Positions 43,951 to 55,854 of a stretch of 64,000 nucleotides of DNA are shown piece after piece. The DNA is from Isoetes taiwanensis (Eukaryota > Streptophyta > Lycopodiopsida > Isoetales > Isoetaceae): assembly GCA_021234155.1 (NCBI GenBank), contig JAJEKV010000103.1, positions 1,366,001-1,430,000 on the forward strand, in the 5' to 3' direction. The notes below the pieces were generated by a model. That model made no database searches. It saw only the letters and a list, made by a program, of their open reading frames with translations, and had not been told where the DNA came from. A program made the translations under genes and the position numbers. Each line of letters starts with the position of its first letter. Within the stretch, counting starts at the first letter, position 1.

Positions 43951-45657
43951 AGAGAGGGGACTTTGATTTCACCCTTAGTGTTTCTTGCATGCCAATTTTC
44001 TCGCCTTCCCTAATGCTTTCTGTGCCTTGTAGGATTGGGTGGCCGTGGCGCTCCAAACACTAAAGAAAGCAACTATGCGTGACTATGACTATTTTGTTTA
44101 CCTGGACGATCAAACCTGATCTATGTGCACAGAGGTCGCGTAGTTGTTTTATGAAGATCGGTTGAATGATGAGAAGGGGGATAAAATTGAAGTCAAATAT
44201 CGCCTAAGGCTTTTCACCAACAACTCTTGTCGCCCCTTGAAGTCGATGCATTTTCTAGACCTGCAAAGGCTGATGAAGGAGATCAAGGATGGCACCACTT
44301 TCCTCAAGGACAGTAAACATTATACAGGTAGACGTACCATGAAGGTGAGAGCCCTGGAGCTCAAAAAAATTGGAACAATGGAGCGTGCCCTTCTGAGACA
44401 CCTAAAGGATGTGAAGAAACTACCATTTCAAGATATGGCTGCATTAAGGCAAGTTTATCCCATATCCACGGAGAACTTAATGCTTATGTTCGCCAGCAGT
44501 ATTTGTGGATGGGCAAAAGGACGCAAGGAGATGGGGAAGGAGAGTTTTTCGGAGTCCCTCTTTGCCAAAGTAGACGAGTATATTCTTGGCCCTGTTGAGG
44601 AGGGAGGTAAGTCTTTCAAGTGTTCCCACGCAAGTCCATTAGGTTTGTGCTTGGACGTAGTCAACACATCAGCATGCTTCATCGGCTATGACCTCAGATA
44701 TAAAAAGAAATGGACAATAAAAGACTATCAGGAATTCCTTGACCAGATTAGCACATTGACAGACCAGCAGCTTTACTGGATTTCCATATTCATCACTCTG
44801 GATCGTCTTAATAAGTGCCTATCTGTCATGAAGACAATAGACGGTGGTAGCCGTGTTTGGGTTGGTGCCTACCAGAATCCCAGCGCCAAAAGTGCTTCTA
44901 CTTCTCGAGTGCGGGAGCTGCAAAGTCTTGTATTGGTCATGTATGTTGCAAGAGACCTAGTGATCTAAATCTTTGTTTTACCAGTCCTAAGCAGTATGCT
45001 AAATTTCCCCAGCATTTGCGAGAAAAAGAGGATATCGAGAAGAATTTACCCGACAGCGAGTGCGCGGCAGGATTTCATGTTGTATATTATGTTAGTTTTG
45101 AACATTTGTGTTGCCTGCAGCTTATTGGCTATATCGTCCCTGGTGCGATAAGGGTGCAGCAGGTGGCGGAGGAGTTCTGGTGCAGAATCAGTTAGAGTCG
45201 AGGACATGCACCTATCTAATACAAAGATTGATGATGGAAGGTTGCACTATCTTAGATTTCTTTTCTAGTGATGCATTTAGCTGGGCTGCATTATGCGAGA
45301 GCTATAAAGCCTTGTCATTTGAGACGAACGAGAAGCTGCAAATGAAGCTTGTTCAGACATTCGAGCAACTTGATATTATGTTAGACGAGAAAAAACTCGA
45401 GGAATACAGAAGTTGAAAGAAGGCAAGAAGAAGGGTTCTGGAGCCAAGAATGTGCCTCCGTCTCCGCTTCCTCCTTTTGAGACTCCTTGTCTTTTCTCGC
45501 CTAAAAAGATAGATGAAGTGCAATTTGTTCTCAGACTGACCAAGAGCTCGATGGCGGAGGAGCTGAAAAAAGCAGCGGCCCTTGTCTCTCAAGATCTACA
45601 ACTATATAGGAGAAGAAAATATACCATCAACACTTTGGCAGGGACCACGTTGGTGAA

Positions 45658-46690
45658 TAATAGAATAGAATAGAATAGAATAGAATAGAATAGAATATAC
45701 ATTATTGTCCCTTGTGCCCTGAGGCCCCTGGACTTATGTAGCATGGGTGAGCTCCCTGATGGGTGCTACTAGCACATCACGCTGGTTTTATTGTAGCCTT
45801 TTCTGAAGGCTCCACTTTTTTCTATTAATACCGGCACCCCGCTTTGGATCAGTTTCAAGGCCATGCAGAGGTGCGTCGTTATCAATCAGCTTTAAGCTGA
45901 GCATTTTTGGGCAGTTATGATTCGCCTCCCAGGCGGCTCATAATAGAAGCCCTTTTTCTTTATGTACTTCCTGATGCCTTGTCGTCATTTCCCGTATTCC
46001 GTCTGCCAAATCTCTCATTGTTTCTGTCCTTGCCATCATGGCGTGTACGGGCTGGCCCCATCTTATGTTTCTGTATTTGTTCCTGATGTTTCCATATATT
46101 GGGCACTCATTGAGCATGTGATTCTCGTCCTCCACTTCCCCTCTGTCACAGATTCTGCATATTCGATCGTCTTTCTCTACTCTCCTCCATCTGTCCTTTT
46201 CAATTCTTAGATCATGGCTCCCCATCCTAAATTTTGCTAGGATATCCCTCCTGGTTTTTCTTGATTATCCTGGTATATCTGCTGCCCTATCCGCTGTTCT
46301 GGGTTGAAGACTGTCATAAGCCAAATTGTCTTGGGCCCTATGTGTTTTTGCAGCCATGCTTGCGTAGCCTTGTTTGCCAGTCTTCATTCCATTCGCCTTC
46401 GTTTATCAGGTCGCTCAGATTCATCCCCATTTCTCTTGTCCATACTGCTACATCCCTAAACCATCCGTTGCTCGCGATAATGTATGATTTTGCTGACTCG
46501 CTGATCGCGATATTCGCTAGTTTATTCGGTTTCCCACTTGCATTATTTCTTATGAGATATCTGATAGTCTTCTCCCATGCCCTTACCTCCATTGGTTTCT
46601 GCCCCGTCTCATATACTATGACTGTTTGCGGTGTATTTGTTCTCAGCTTGAATTCCTGTTTATGCCATTGCCTGAATAACTAGGATGTAA
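45658..46690 (-). mobile_element. LINE 3' end inserted in the ParB-like gene
   Basis: Minus-strand frames read WEKTIRYLIRNNASGKPNKLA and then RICRICDRGEVEDENHMLNECPIYGNIR, a zf-RVT-like C-terminus. The 3' tail is the (AGAAT)n run at 45658-45698 on the plus strand. TGAATAA occurs on both sides (about 45653 and 46673) and may be a 7-base target duplication. The element is 5'-truncated. Confidence 0.75.
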
Positions 46691-47107
46691 TTCAGGGGAG
46701 TTCAATATTTGAAGATTAGCTTGGCACGAATCCAGACCCCATGGTCGTGATGGAAACTCAAGAAAATGAGGCTGAAGAAGAGTTAAAGGATGGAGAGGAA
46801 GAGATTCCTAAGACAAATGATGGTGAGCCAGAGGAAGGTGAATGAGGAACTATGTTCCGAAGATTTTATGGAAAAGATGGAGAGGATGAAGGAGGCAGCA
46901 CAACAAGCTCATTGAATTTCAGAAGAACATGGAGACAAGCATTCAGCAGAGGTGCCTTCCGATGCCTGAGAAACCTGTGCTTCTTATGGCTGTTAGATGT
47001 GAAATGATGTAATTATTTGTTTTATCAAATAAGTTTCTTGTTTTAAAGTTGTTGTGAAGATTCTTTTGTTTCCAACACTCCAGCTTTTGATGCACTCCAC
47101 CTTGCCT

Positions 47108-47445
47108 TCCCAAGACAAACTGGGTGGGCGCTCAATTTTGTGGGGCTGGAAGTGCCAGCTCAACTTGACCCATCCCTTGACCTCTTGAGGTAATTGGGCG
47201 AGCGCCCAATTTGAGCTCTGGGGAGGCGCTATGAGATTTGGTTGACGCTTGCCTTTGCAAGGCAAACTGGGCGGGCGCCCAATTTGGCGGGGTTGGAAGT
47301 GCCAGCTTAACTTGATCCAGCCCTTGGCCTCACGAGGAAATTGGGCGGGCGCCCAATTTGAGCCCCAACGAGGCGCCATGAGACTTGGATGACGCTTGCC
47401 TTCCTGAAGCAAACTGGGTGGGCGTCCAATTTGGGTTCCTTGGAG
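47108..47445. repeat. Second palindrome array, five copies
   Basis: The same core at about 47117, 47192, 47274, 47338 and 47411, mean spacing about 74 bases. The spacers (GGAAGTGCCAGCTTAACTTG and GAGGCGCC(A/T)TGAGA types) are unrelated to those of the first array, so the core and period are shared but the spacers are not. Confidence 0.88.
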
Positions 47446-47720
47446 GCGCCTTTTTAACTTGACTTAGACCATGACCTCCTGGAGTTATAGGGCTATTATG
47501 CTCTTTTTATAGAAATAGAGGGAATTGGTTGTATTCATATAGAAACAAATTACATAGACCTGGCAAAATGCTTGAACATAGTTAAAGCAACACATATACA
47601 AAGAGAGATAATAGATAATAATCTGTACTTCATGAGCAGTACATATCATAGAGCAAAATTTCACTCAATACCCAATTCAACCTCAATAAGATCCTCTAGA
47701 TTGAATTTCTCAATGTTACT

Positions 47721-48010
47721 TCAGCTAAACAGATCCAGCCAGTCATCTAAGTCTTCGACAGAGTGAGTAGTGTTGTTCATGAGCTTGATTGCCAAAGCTT
47801 CACGCTGCCTTTTTTGTTTCTTGTAAAGCTTTTTGAACAACGATCTGAACGAGTTGTGCATCCAAATCTCCTCCTTTTTCAGCAGCCTCTTCAATGCCTT
47901 TGCCCTATAAATATGGCATTTAAGTAATATGAGGCAGTCCTCAAGCTCCGACCTGCTGATCTGATCTTGTACACTCGTGCCAATCTCCTGACCTGAGCAC
48001 TGTTCTCTGC
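47721..48010 (-). pseudogene. C-terminal fragment of a small helical protein, possibly related to the MULE accessory genes
   Basis: The minus-strand frame ends LYKKQKRQREALAIKLMNN...DLDDWLDLFS-stop and contains RAKALKRLLKKEE. The left MULE gene has QAKALKKLLALD at its end, and the right one has a similar helical, acid-tailed C-terminus. Upstream it runs into LINE sequence near 48010, which probably truncates it. The relationship is tentative. Confidence 0.3.
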
Positions 48011-48675
48011 ACACCTGAATGAGTGCTTTGCCACCACTCTGTGGGATGCAGCCACTCGTGCAAAGCCTAAAACAGAGCACTACCACACGCAAGTTAATCC
48101 AACACTGGAACATGGCCCACACCAGTACTTGAAAGCGCATATATCTATGAAGAAACGAAGAGCTATTGCCTCCGTGAGGACGGGGTCCCATCATCACAGA
48201 ATTAAAACAGGTCGTTGGACTACAGATGGAGGGCAGAGAATCCCCCGGCATGAGAGAATATGCCAGTGTTGCCACATGCAGACAGTAGAGGATGAGCACC
48301 ATGCTCTGCAAGAGTGTCCGGCATATACGCATATCCGAGCAACACATGCTAATCTTAGATGCTTTGCGGCACCGCTGCAACAATTGCTGGCATCGCCAAT
48401 GGTCGTACGTCTCGCATCCTACATTTTGCAAGTCTCTACCGTCAGAGAATTCCTTACAGGACAAGGGATCTGAGAGCCTACTACCAGGGTTTTTCCTCCC
48501 ATGTGGAGGTTTTTTCATCCCAGTAGTAGGGACACATTGTATAGTAGCATTTGTCTTTTTGGTGTGGTTTTATCTGCTTTGTGTACTGCATGTACCGTCT
48601 CATAGGTCAAGTTTGGCCTCCGCAGACGTTAAAATATACTTCCTTCCTTCCTTCCTTCCTTCCTTCTTTCTTTCA
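48011..48675 (+). mobile_element. LINE 3' end, family B, with CTTCC tail
   Basis: The plus-strand frame shows LWDAATRAKP, HISMKKRRAIASVRTGSH and the zinc-binding CQCCHMQTVEDEHHALQECPAY, clearly related to LINE A but diverged. It is followed by a U-rich hairpin, a terminal module (CTCATAGGTCAAGTTTGGCCTCCGCAGACGTTAAAA related to LINE A) and a (CTTC)n tail at 48641-48675. 5'-truncated. Confidence 0.85.
48477..48530 (+). ncRNA. U-rich internal-loop (ENE-like) hairpin in LINE B
   Basis: Outer arms CCTACTAC and GTAGTAGG pair fully. GGG and CCC clamp facing U5 and U6 tracts, and the inner stem is CCTCC-CATGT-GGAGG. The outer and inner stem sequences differ from those of LINE A and the TIR element while pairing is kept. 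This is the cleanest of the five hairpins. Confidence 0.6.
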
Positions 48676-50707
48676 GGTGCTGGTTCATCTGCTCTGCATC
48701 TCCAGCTGCAACTGATTAGCATGGGCTAGAATCGGTTCACAAATATGGGACTGCATTTTAGATATTGTATGTCCATATCTGCGTTTGGTGCCAACCATTC
48801 TGTGTTCTAAGATGAATCAAGGAATCCCTGATTTGCAAAACTGCACCTTCAGTAGTAGAACCTCTAGTTTGAGGGCCGTGTTTTTAGTTCTGCGCCTTGG
48901 TTTTTCTTTTGATGTCGCCTTTCATGCAATGCTTGCCATCTCACCTACCTGCACGACTCCCAAAATATTCCATCGATTTAATAAAAAAACGCATTATTCT
49001 GAACTTTAGCCATCATTTCAGACGCATATGGACTCAGGAAAAGTCCATATATAATGAAATTGTGCTTACACAGACAATATTTTCACTTAACTTACAAATA
49101 GATGATGCAAAAATTTTATGTGCATAGATTTACTACACTTCACTTTTCTAATGTCCATTTTTATTGGTCGCATTTTGCATGTGATTGCAGATTGGAGGAA
49201 AAGGATAGATGTATTTTTTATGTCTGGAACCTACAATGGTATTTGGTTAGTATTGAAGATTGAATATACCAATCACTCTAAATAAGCATATAGATGAATT
49301 GAAGCACGTCCAGATCAGAGATGTATCATGCCCTTGTTACTTTAGCAAGTTCTATAATGTATGAAATGCTACTTTGGAACCATCTATCTTCATTGCTATT
49401 CAGTCTCGTACTCTGCTGCATTTTATATACATGCAATATTGAAATTAGCTTTATTTTGTAATAGGGCTATTGGAGCATGCCTTACTATGGTAGGGTTGAT
49501 GACCATAGGATGCAATCCTCTTCTAGTCCTAAATTTAAGAGCACATATATTATGTTGTCATCACTAAGAAGCTATATCAAGAGGCTATCTACACAATCAT
49601 CTCCATGATACCTTCACACAATAGCTTAGCAGACATGATGAGAAAGAAGTGCAACATGCTTGATTTTCTGCTCAAAGTTAGCAATAGCAAGACCTATCCG
49701 TAATATTTTTCAAGTAAACTTTAGTCCAGAAATTTCGTCCACCCTTAGTTAGTTAAGCGTACAAAGACAAGTAAGTTTATAGTGCAATAATCATTCTAAA
49801 TAAATGCGAGTGTGCTTTTAGCTAATATAGGTATGTTACAAAAAACTACTCTTGTTAACTAAAATATGACTGATTGTTTATGTACTATCTTACATATTTT
49901 AAAGACAAATACATAAAAAAAGCCGAAACTTATAGGACACACGTAGATGGGACTTGCCCCCACCATTGTACATGATTGAAGTGGGTCCGTCCCCCACTAA
50001 CACTATACATGACTGAAGTGGGTCCTTCCCCCAGTAACTTTACAATGATCATGGCCACTTTCACAACGAGACGTTGAACCCATGACTTTAGGTATGGCAG
50101 TTTGGGGTCTTAAAGATATGTCAACAAAAACCATGAAGGCAGAGTCCCCTTCACTTCATCCTTAGAAATCTAAACTACACTTCAATAGCCACAAGAATTT
50201 CAGGTATTATCATGAAATATACTTGGATAAGCACAAAATCAGATGATCAAAACTTAAAGGCAATGGGTAATTTTTGAAGATCTTCTACAGGTGGATAGAA
50301 GGTCAATCGAATCCTTGGCTTTACTGCTTAGAGCATATGGAAAATGTTTGAGGGAAAAAAAGATTTTTTTATAGAAAAGTTAGCTATTATTTTGTGCCAT
50401 CTACAACAAACTAATAAGTCATCGTGTGAAAAAATATCAATGCAATTAGAAAATAGCCTTTTGGCCAATGCTTGGCCCTGACTCAAAGTTGCATTGATTA
50501 CAAAAGTGGAATTCAATCTATTAATGAGATGTTTATTTCATCTATATTTTGCTTTGGAATTGCACAGATAATCCAAAAGCACATTATTTCTACTGCATTT
50601 TGCAAAGATTGCCTAAAGTTGACAAGTTTAGGAATGGCCCAAGTACTTCAAACTAAATATATACCGATATATGTTACCTTTTAACATCCAATGGGGTGAT
50701 GGGGCAC
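48676..50707. other. No recognisable gene
   Basis: AT-rich intergenic DNA. A unit of about 45 bases (ACTGAAGTGGGTCCxTCCCCCA) is duplicated at 49951-50043. No coding or RNA match was found. Confidence 0.5.
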
Positions 50708-53700
50708 TCACTTAGTAGTGATCAATGGTGACGGGGCATGTAATACTTTTCTTTTAAACAGTCTTGAACTTAGGCGAGGCCAAGCTTCTCCAAACTTGAC
50801 AATTAGGTAAAAGATAATACGGTATGCAAAGGCCATAAATAGTAGAATAGCGAAGTCCCACCATTTTGATCTTCCCAATTCTATGTCATAATCGTTCAAG
50901 ACTTGGATCCCACTTATCTTTGATGTTGATGGGCTCTTGTTCTCAAATTCCAATCCAATAAATTCATTTTTGTACATACCCTGAATCAAAATTTCTTATT
51001 AACATAAAAGCCAACACAATATTAGAAAGAATTTCAATGTAACCTGCAAGCAGAATCTTTGAAAAGCAATGTATGACATTGGATATGTCCAAAAGGGCCG
51101 AGGCAAATCGCTTAACAGACGAAAGAATCCACAAGATAGCATAAAGAAACCCTGCATGGGCCATATCAATGTTGTAAGAACATTTGCAGTGAAAATATAA
51201 CTTACATAAGTATGAACTACAAACCAGAATTCCTGCACCAGCAATGATACCCATGAGGAAATTAGGCACAACTGCTGCCACAACCATTGACATGCCTTCA
51301 ACACATGTAATAGCTCCGTACAAGCTCAGAACGAAGTAAATAAAATGTAATAACCCATGATGCATTCCCACCATCTTGTACACAATTATTGATGGTCCAA
51401 ATGAACAAAGAAAAGCAAATGGTGTCGATGATATCGTATTTGCCACAACAAATGCTAGTGCATCGTAATGTCCATTTAGTCTTTCATGCGTAAAAACCTA
51501 CATAATACTTTAGAAATATAATAAAAAAGAGCAAACAAAGATTCAGATCCATATAAACTCACTTTGATGTCTTCTATGAAAGAAGGAAATCCTCCAATCG
51601 ACATGAATGTTATAAAGGCGCCGATGAAGAATAAACAAGATGCTCTTGACTGCAAAGTTTAATATCATAATCAAGATTATTGTCTTTTAAAGACTTGAAT
51701 ACTATATACAAACATATCTTGTACTCAGTAGTGTTTTATAAACGATTGCCACTATCTCAAAGTGTATGTACCTTTTGATATTTGTTAACTGAACTGGAAG
51801 ACAACATGCGGCATGATAAACAATATACCTGTATAGAGTTGTATTTGTATCCAACATTGTAATAAATTGTTCCAATCGCTAATCCCAACAACATATAGAT
51901 AACAATGCGAAGCCAGTAGTAACCTAGATCTCTACTCATATTTTTCATTGATCTGGTAGTTAGGACTAGTGCTTGCATAAGGAAAGTTGCTCGGCTTTTT
52001 GATGACAACATCTCACCTTTCTGTTTCAAGTAAAGGAAAATTAGTTGCTCCTTGAGAGAATATCAAACTTTAAGTTTTACATTTAAACCTTACAGTTTGT
52101 GTTAGTTCTTGGATCTTTTCCATTGTTGCTAGGCAATACGTAGAAGATTGATAAACCTCAGCAAGGATGCGTGCAACTTCTAATTTTGATTTATGTACTA
52201 GTAAATCCTCCGTTTCTTGTATTTCTTGAGACTCTACGTCATTTTCTTCCTCTATCTCCTGCATAAACTCAATACATTAGAATTTGCATATATATATATA
52301 CTACAGCAAAGAGCATAAACAAACTTGTAGTCTTGTAAGGTTTGCTTCAGCTGCATCAAAGTCAGCATTAACAGCATGAAGGTAATGATCTGCAGGATTA
52401 CGAAAGGGAGGACATGGAAATCCTGCAAAAGCAAAAAACTGTACAAAATTTCATTGAGCATAATGCTAGTGATGATATAAAAGAATAAGTTTGAGATTCT
52501 TACATCTTTAGCTGTGTTAGCCTTACCAAAGTACATAGTCTTCCCTCCAGAGAGAAGGCATAAATTATCAAAGAGTTCAAAAACCTCTGAACTGGGTTGA
52601 TGGATAGAAACAATAAGAGTTCTACCACTTTTTGCCAAGTTCCTTAATGTGGAAATAACAAAAAAGGCTGCAGAACTAGACACAAATACTTTGATGAGTT
52701 CGAAAAATTATAGTTAGAATTGGATGAGTTGAATTGAATTGAGATTGTATACCTATCTAGGCCACTAGTAGGTTCATCCAAGAACATCAAAAGAGGTCTA
52801 GTTATGATTTCTATAGCAATACCAACACGTCTTCTTTGGCCCCCGCTTATTCCTCGAATGTGCCAGTTGCCAATTTTTGTTTCAGCACAATCTTGCAATC
52901 CCATATCCAAGATTACCTTGTTCACTACTTCAGCTTTTTCGGTTTGTGACATAGAACTAGGAAGCTGAAGGTTGGCAGCACAGGTTATTGTCTCTCTCAC
53001 ACTTAGGGTACCCAGTAAATGCTCTTTTTGAGTTACATATGCCTGCGTGAAAATTAAATGTAAACAGGAATTATATTATGTACAAGAACATCTCAAAGGC
53101 ATGCTACTACTATGACCCTTACATACTTACCATCAATAAATGAACACCTTAGGTAATCTTAGTCTAAGCATTCTATAATTGATACTTTGGTTTACTGAAT
53201 GTAGGTCTCAATGTTATTTCATTGTGCATTTCACATCGTTATAATAGGTAGATAAGTTGCAGAGCAAACAAATCTATATTAAAGCATAGATTTGTAGGTC
53301 TTTTAAGAACCCTACTATTTTCTAGCTATAAAATACTTAATCTAAGGAAATTGGACCATCATAAAAAGAAACCACTTAACAACCAAAAGACACCCTATTT
53401 GCTTCAAACATACTAAAATATATAAAGAACCTAAATGCTAAAAACTCTAGACAAGGCATCACCTATATCTTTTAGAAGGAAGTGTAGCTCAATTAAATTC
53501 ACTGGATCTAATCAAATAATATAAGTAAGGAAGTTCTTAAATCAAGTGAAGAAAAGAGAGACCACTTTTCTAGCTGTAAGATCCAAACAATTCGTTCTAG
53601 AAGCGCTCAAGGTCAACATTTGCAATGTCATAAATTCAACTTAAATCATGTAACATTCTAAAAAATTGGTGCAACACCTTGCTCTTTGCATGATTCGTTG

Positions 53701-55032
53701 AATCATGCTGCAAAAATTAGCCTCACTTCTCTAATTTGGCCAATAAGCTCCTCAAGGACCCATTGTCTAGATCAAGAAAGACATTCCTTACTCCTTGAAG
53801 GAGGGAAGGACTTATAGAGTAATGTTTTTTTGGTCTGTATTCATGACAAATAAATCTTATTATTACTACCTATGAAGACATTAGTACAATAAGTTAACAT
53901 ATGGAACCTTAAGAGAGAGAAAATACGTCCCTTACGTGTGCATGTCACTTAGTGCACTGACTTACAAAGATACTCCGCTCAATGAATTCCTCTAGAAGAA
54001 CTTTGTCTTTTTGTGATAAATCTCATGAGAAAATCATTTCAAAGACTTGTTTTTTTTTGTGTTTCTTTGAATGACATAAGTAATTTTATTCACAACATGA
54101 ATCACATGAAGCAAATCTAGAGTAGCTTCTTGTGCTAGTAAATTACTTATGGCCAATCTCAAATTTGTGACCTCAAAGTGGCGTGTTTAATGTCCGACCA
54201 CTAAATCATGCACCAAAATGCAAAAGTATAAGCTAGCAAGTTGTGGTATTTAATATAACCTATTTTTAAATATATCCAAGTGGAAAATAGTTTTATAGAT
54301 AGGCCTTTGAACGAGCCAATAAAAAGAAGATAAGGAGATTTTCACTTAGGTGTTAATAAAAGATCCTTTGACTTTGCTTTGAGTATAAGACAAGAGTGCT
54401 TAGCTTATATAATAACAAGAAAAGCCTTGACTTTGGCTTGAGCATTACTATTAATATACATAACGAGTAATGGAGTGGGTAAAATATGTATTTCAAATTG
54501 CCATTAAGGCGCATTATTACCCTAGACGAGTTGCAAGGAGCATTCCAATCGATGTGTATACATGCATAGATGTAATTGTTGTACTACCCTTGGGAATTAG
54601 AATTGGTCTTTATTGAGTTACAACCTATTCTTAATGGCTAAAAACTTATAGCTATCAATGAGCTCACATATTAACTTACCGCAGCTCCAAAAGACAATTG
54701 TTGCGTTCTGCCATTGACCAAGATATCCCCACTCCAACTAGCATTTGGCAATCTCCCTGCCACAATCGGACACAGATAAAGAAACCAATACGAAAAAGGA
54801 GGGAAGAGCATGAAGAAAGACTTAATTCACCTGCAAGAGTGTCAAGAAGAGTGGATTTGCCAGAACCAGAAGGACCCATGAGGGCTGTGATAGTACATGG
54901 GCTGGCATAGCCACTTACGCCCTTTAAGATCCAACCATCTTCTTGAGGAGCGCCAACAATATGAACTGATATATCTTTCCATGTTAGGCTTGCTCCATGG
55001 TGTTTGACAGAGTTCCGCTGCTTCAACTCCAT
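50708..55032 (-). CDS. ABCG half-transporter, ABCG11/WBC11-like (11 exons, 650 aa)
   Basis: An ABC exporter of the plant WBC subfamily; relatives move cuticular lipids across the plasma membrane as dimers. Exons read 55032-54831, 54756-54680, 53042-52753, 52675-52504, 52438-52325, 52258-52094, 52020-51829, 51649-51563, 51497-51225, 51151-51044 and 50980-50708. All have GT-AG borders and the total of 1,953 bases is in frame. Landmarks in order: Walker [15 protein letters not shown] (Q-loop), signature ISGGQRRR, Walker [10 protein letters not shown]-loop [23 protein letters not shown], then ABC2 membrane segments ([42 protein letters not shown]). The start is fixed by an in-frame stop just upstream. 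The length matches the family. It looks functional. The sterol/lipid substrate is not deducible. Confidence 0.93.
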
Positions 55033-55094
55033 TTTTGATGCATCCTAGAGTCCCTTTGGCCATATTTATTCATTGCCAGGGTGTCTTGAATAGT

Positions 55095-55150
55095 AATCAT
55101 GAGTGTTGTATGGTCCCATGGACGTTAAAAAGTATATTCTATTCTAATTT
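55095..55150 (+). mobile_element. LINE/SINE tail relic between the two intact genes
   Basis: TGGTCCCATGGACGTTAAAAAG followed by TATTCTATTCTA matches the LINE A/SINE 3' terminal module, with the GGCCAATTGGTCTC part deleted. It lies about 65 bases from the ABCG start codon, within the shared upstream region. Confidence 0.65.
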
Positions 55151-55854
55151 TATTGCTATATGTTACCCAAATTATCTTATTCTTGTCCGAATTAGTTAGT
55201 TTCTAACTTCTACTTCTACTAGAGCTCTTTGTCGTGATGTATTCCATCTTTTTGTTCTCCTTCTCCTACTTGTAAGTTGTACCCTTTCCCATATGTGGGT
55301 GTGTTTGTCAAATAGTAAATTAAGACTTCTTCAAAAAGTTTGAATTATTGACCTTGACATAGACAATTAACTTGAGACAGCTGGAAAGAGTTGGCATTCT
55401 CCTACTAGGACACTAGACCTTCACTTGTTGAAGTTGTGCTGTTGTTTTTTAAAAATAAATAGTTGAGACAGCTTGAAAAAGATTGACATTCTCCTACTAG
55501 GACACTATACCTCCACTTCTGCAACTTGCAAGGCCCTTGTTAAGAAAATAAATAAATAAGACAACTGGAAGAAGTTTGACATTTATTGGCTTTATGGCAT
55601 TACTAGCTGTAGAAACTTCTTCGAACTGTCTAATCAATAGCTGATTAAAAAAATTTGAAGCACGTAGCAATTTATTTGTTTACTTCTTCTTCTTGCCTGT
55701 AGTATAACAGTATGCTGTGTGGACTTTTTTACTTGAAATAAGGGCTGAATGCGTCTAGAAGCTTGGAAAAAATTCGTGATGAAGAAGCAACAAGAGCCTC
55801 ATGTTGGCAATGGTATTGTGGCGCCCAATTCCATGGTAAAATCTATGAGCAGAT

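Larger units (their letters stand above)
43027..46850 (+). pseudogene. Decayed ParB-like plus DNA-methyltransferase-like gene, split by a LINE
   Basis: A Ser/Glu-rich N-terminal stretch (EPSAEEGESSEEE) precedes a block with ICPEHLDTLYESF and EFWIVNGNHTT, which resembles the ParB/sulfiredoxin fold with its Gly-Asn-His turn. An intron (43861-44032) joins DWVAVALQTLKK and a long open block (44144-44968). In that block CLDVVNTSACFIGYDLRYKKKW sits where a beta-class N6/N4 methyltransferase has its DPPY motif, followed by a LNKCLSVMKTIDGGSRVWV strand pair. The later TYLIQRLMMEGCTILDFFSSD...YKALSFETNEK fits the SAM-binding motif I at the C-terminal end, as in class beta. Stops (43145, 43678, 43838, about 44120) and frameshifts show decay, and the DPPY residues are NTSA here. 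A LINE fills 45658-46690; an acidic tail follows. Domain names are inferences from faint similarity. Confidence 0.4.

Noticed and set aside
45776-45835. A sixth ENE-like hairpin (plus strand) in the minus-strand LINE
   Set aside because: The U-rich side is on the strand opposite to the LINE transcript, and the loop sides are interrupted by A's.
42359-47445. Palindrome arrays as a CRISPR-like locus
   Set aside because: The spacers are themselves repeated within each array, no Cas genes exist, and this is plant nuclear DNA.
47721-48518. Single 265-codon minus-strand gene
   Set aside because: Most of it lies antisense to LINE B coding sequence. Only the last 95 or so codons beyond the LINE could be real.
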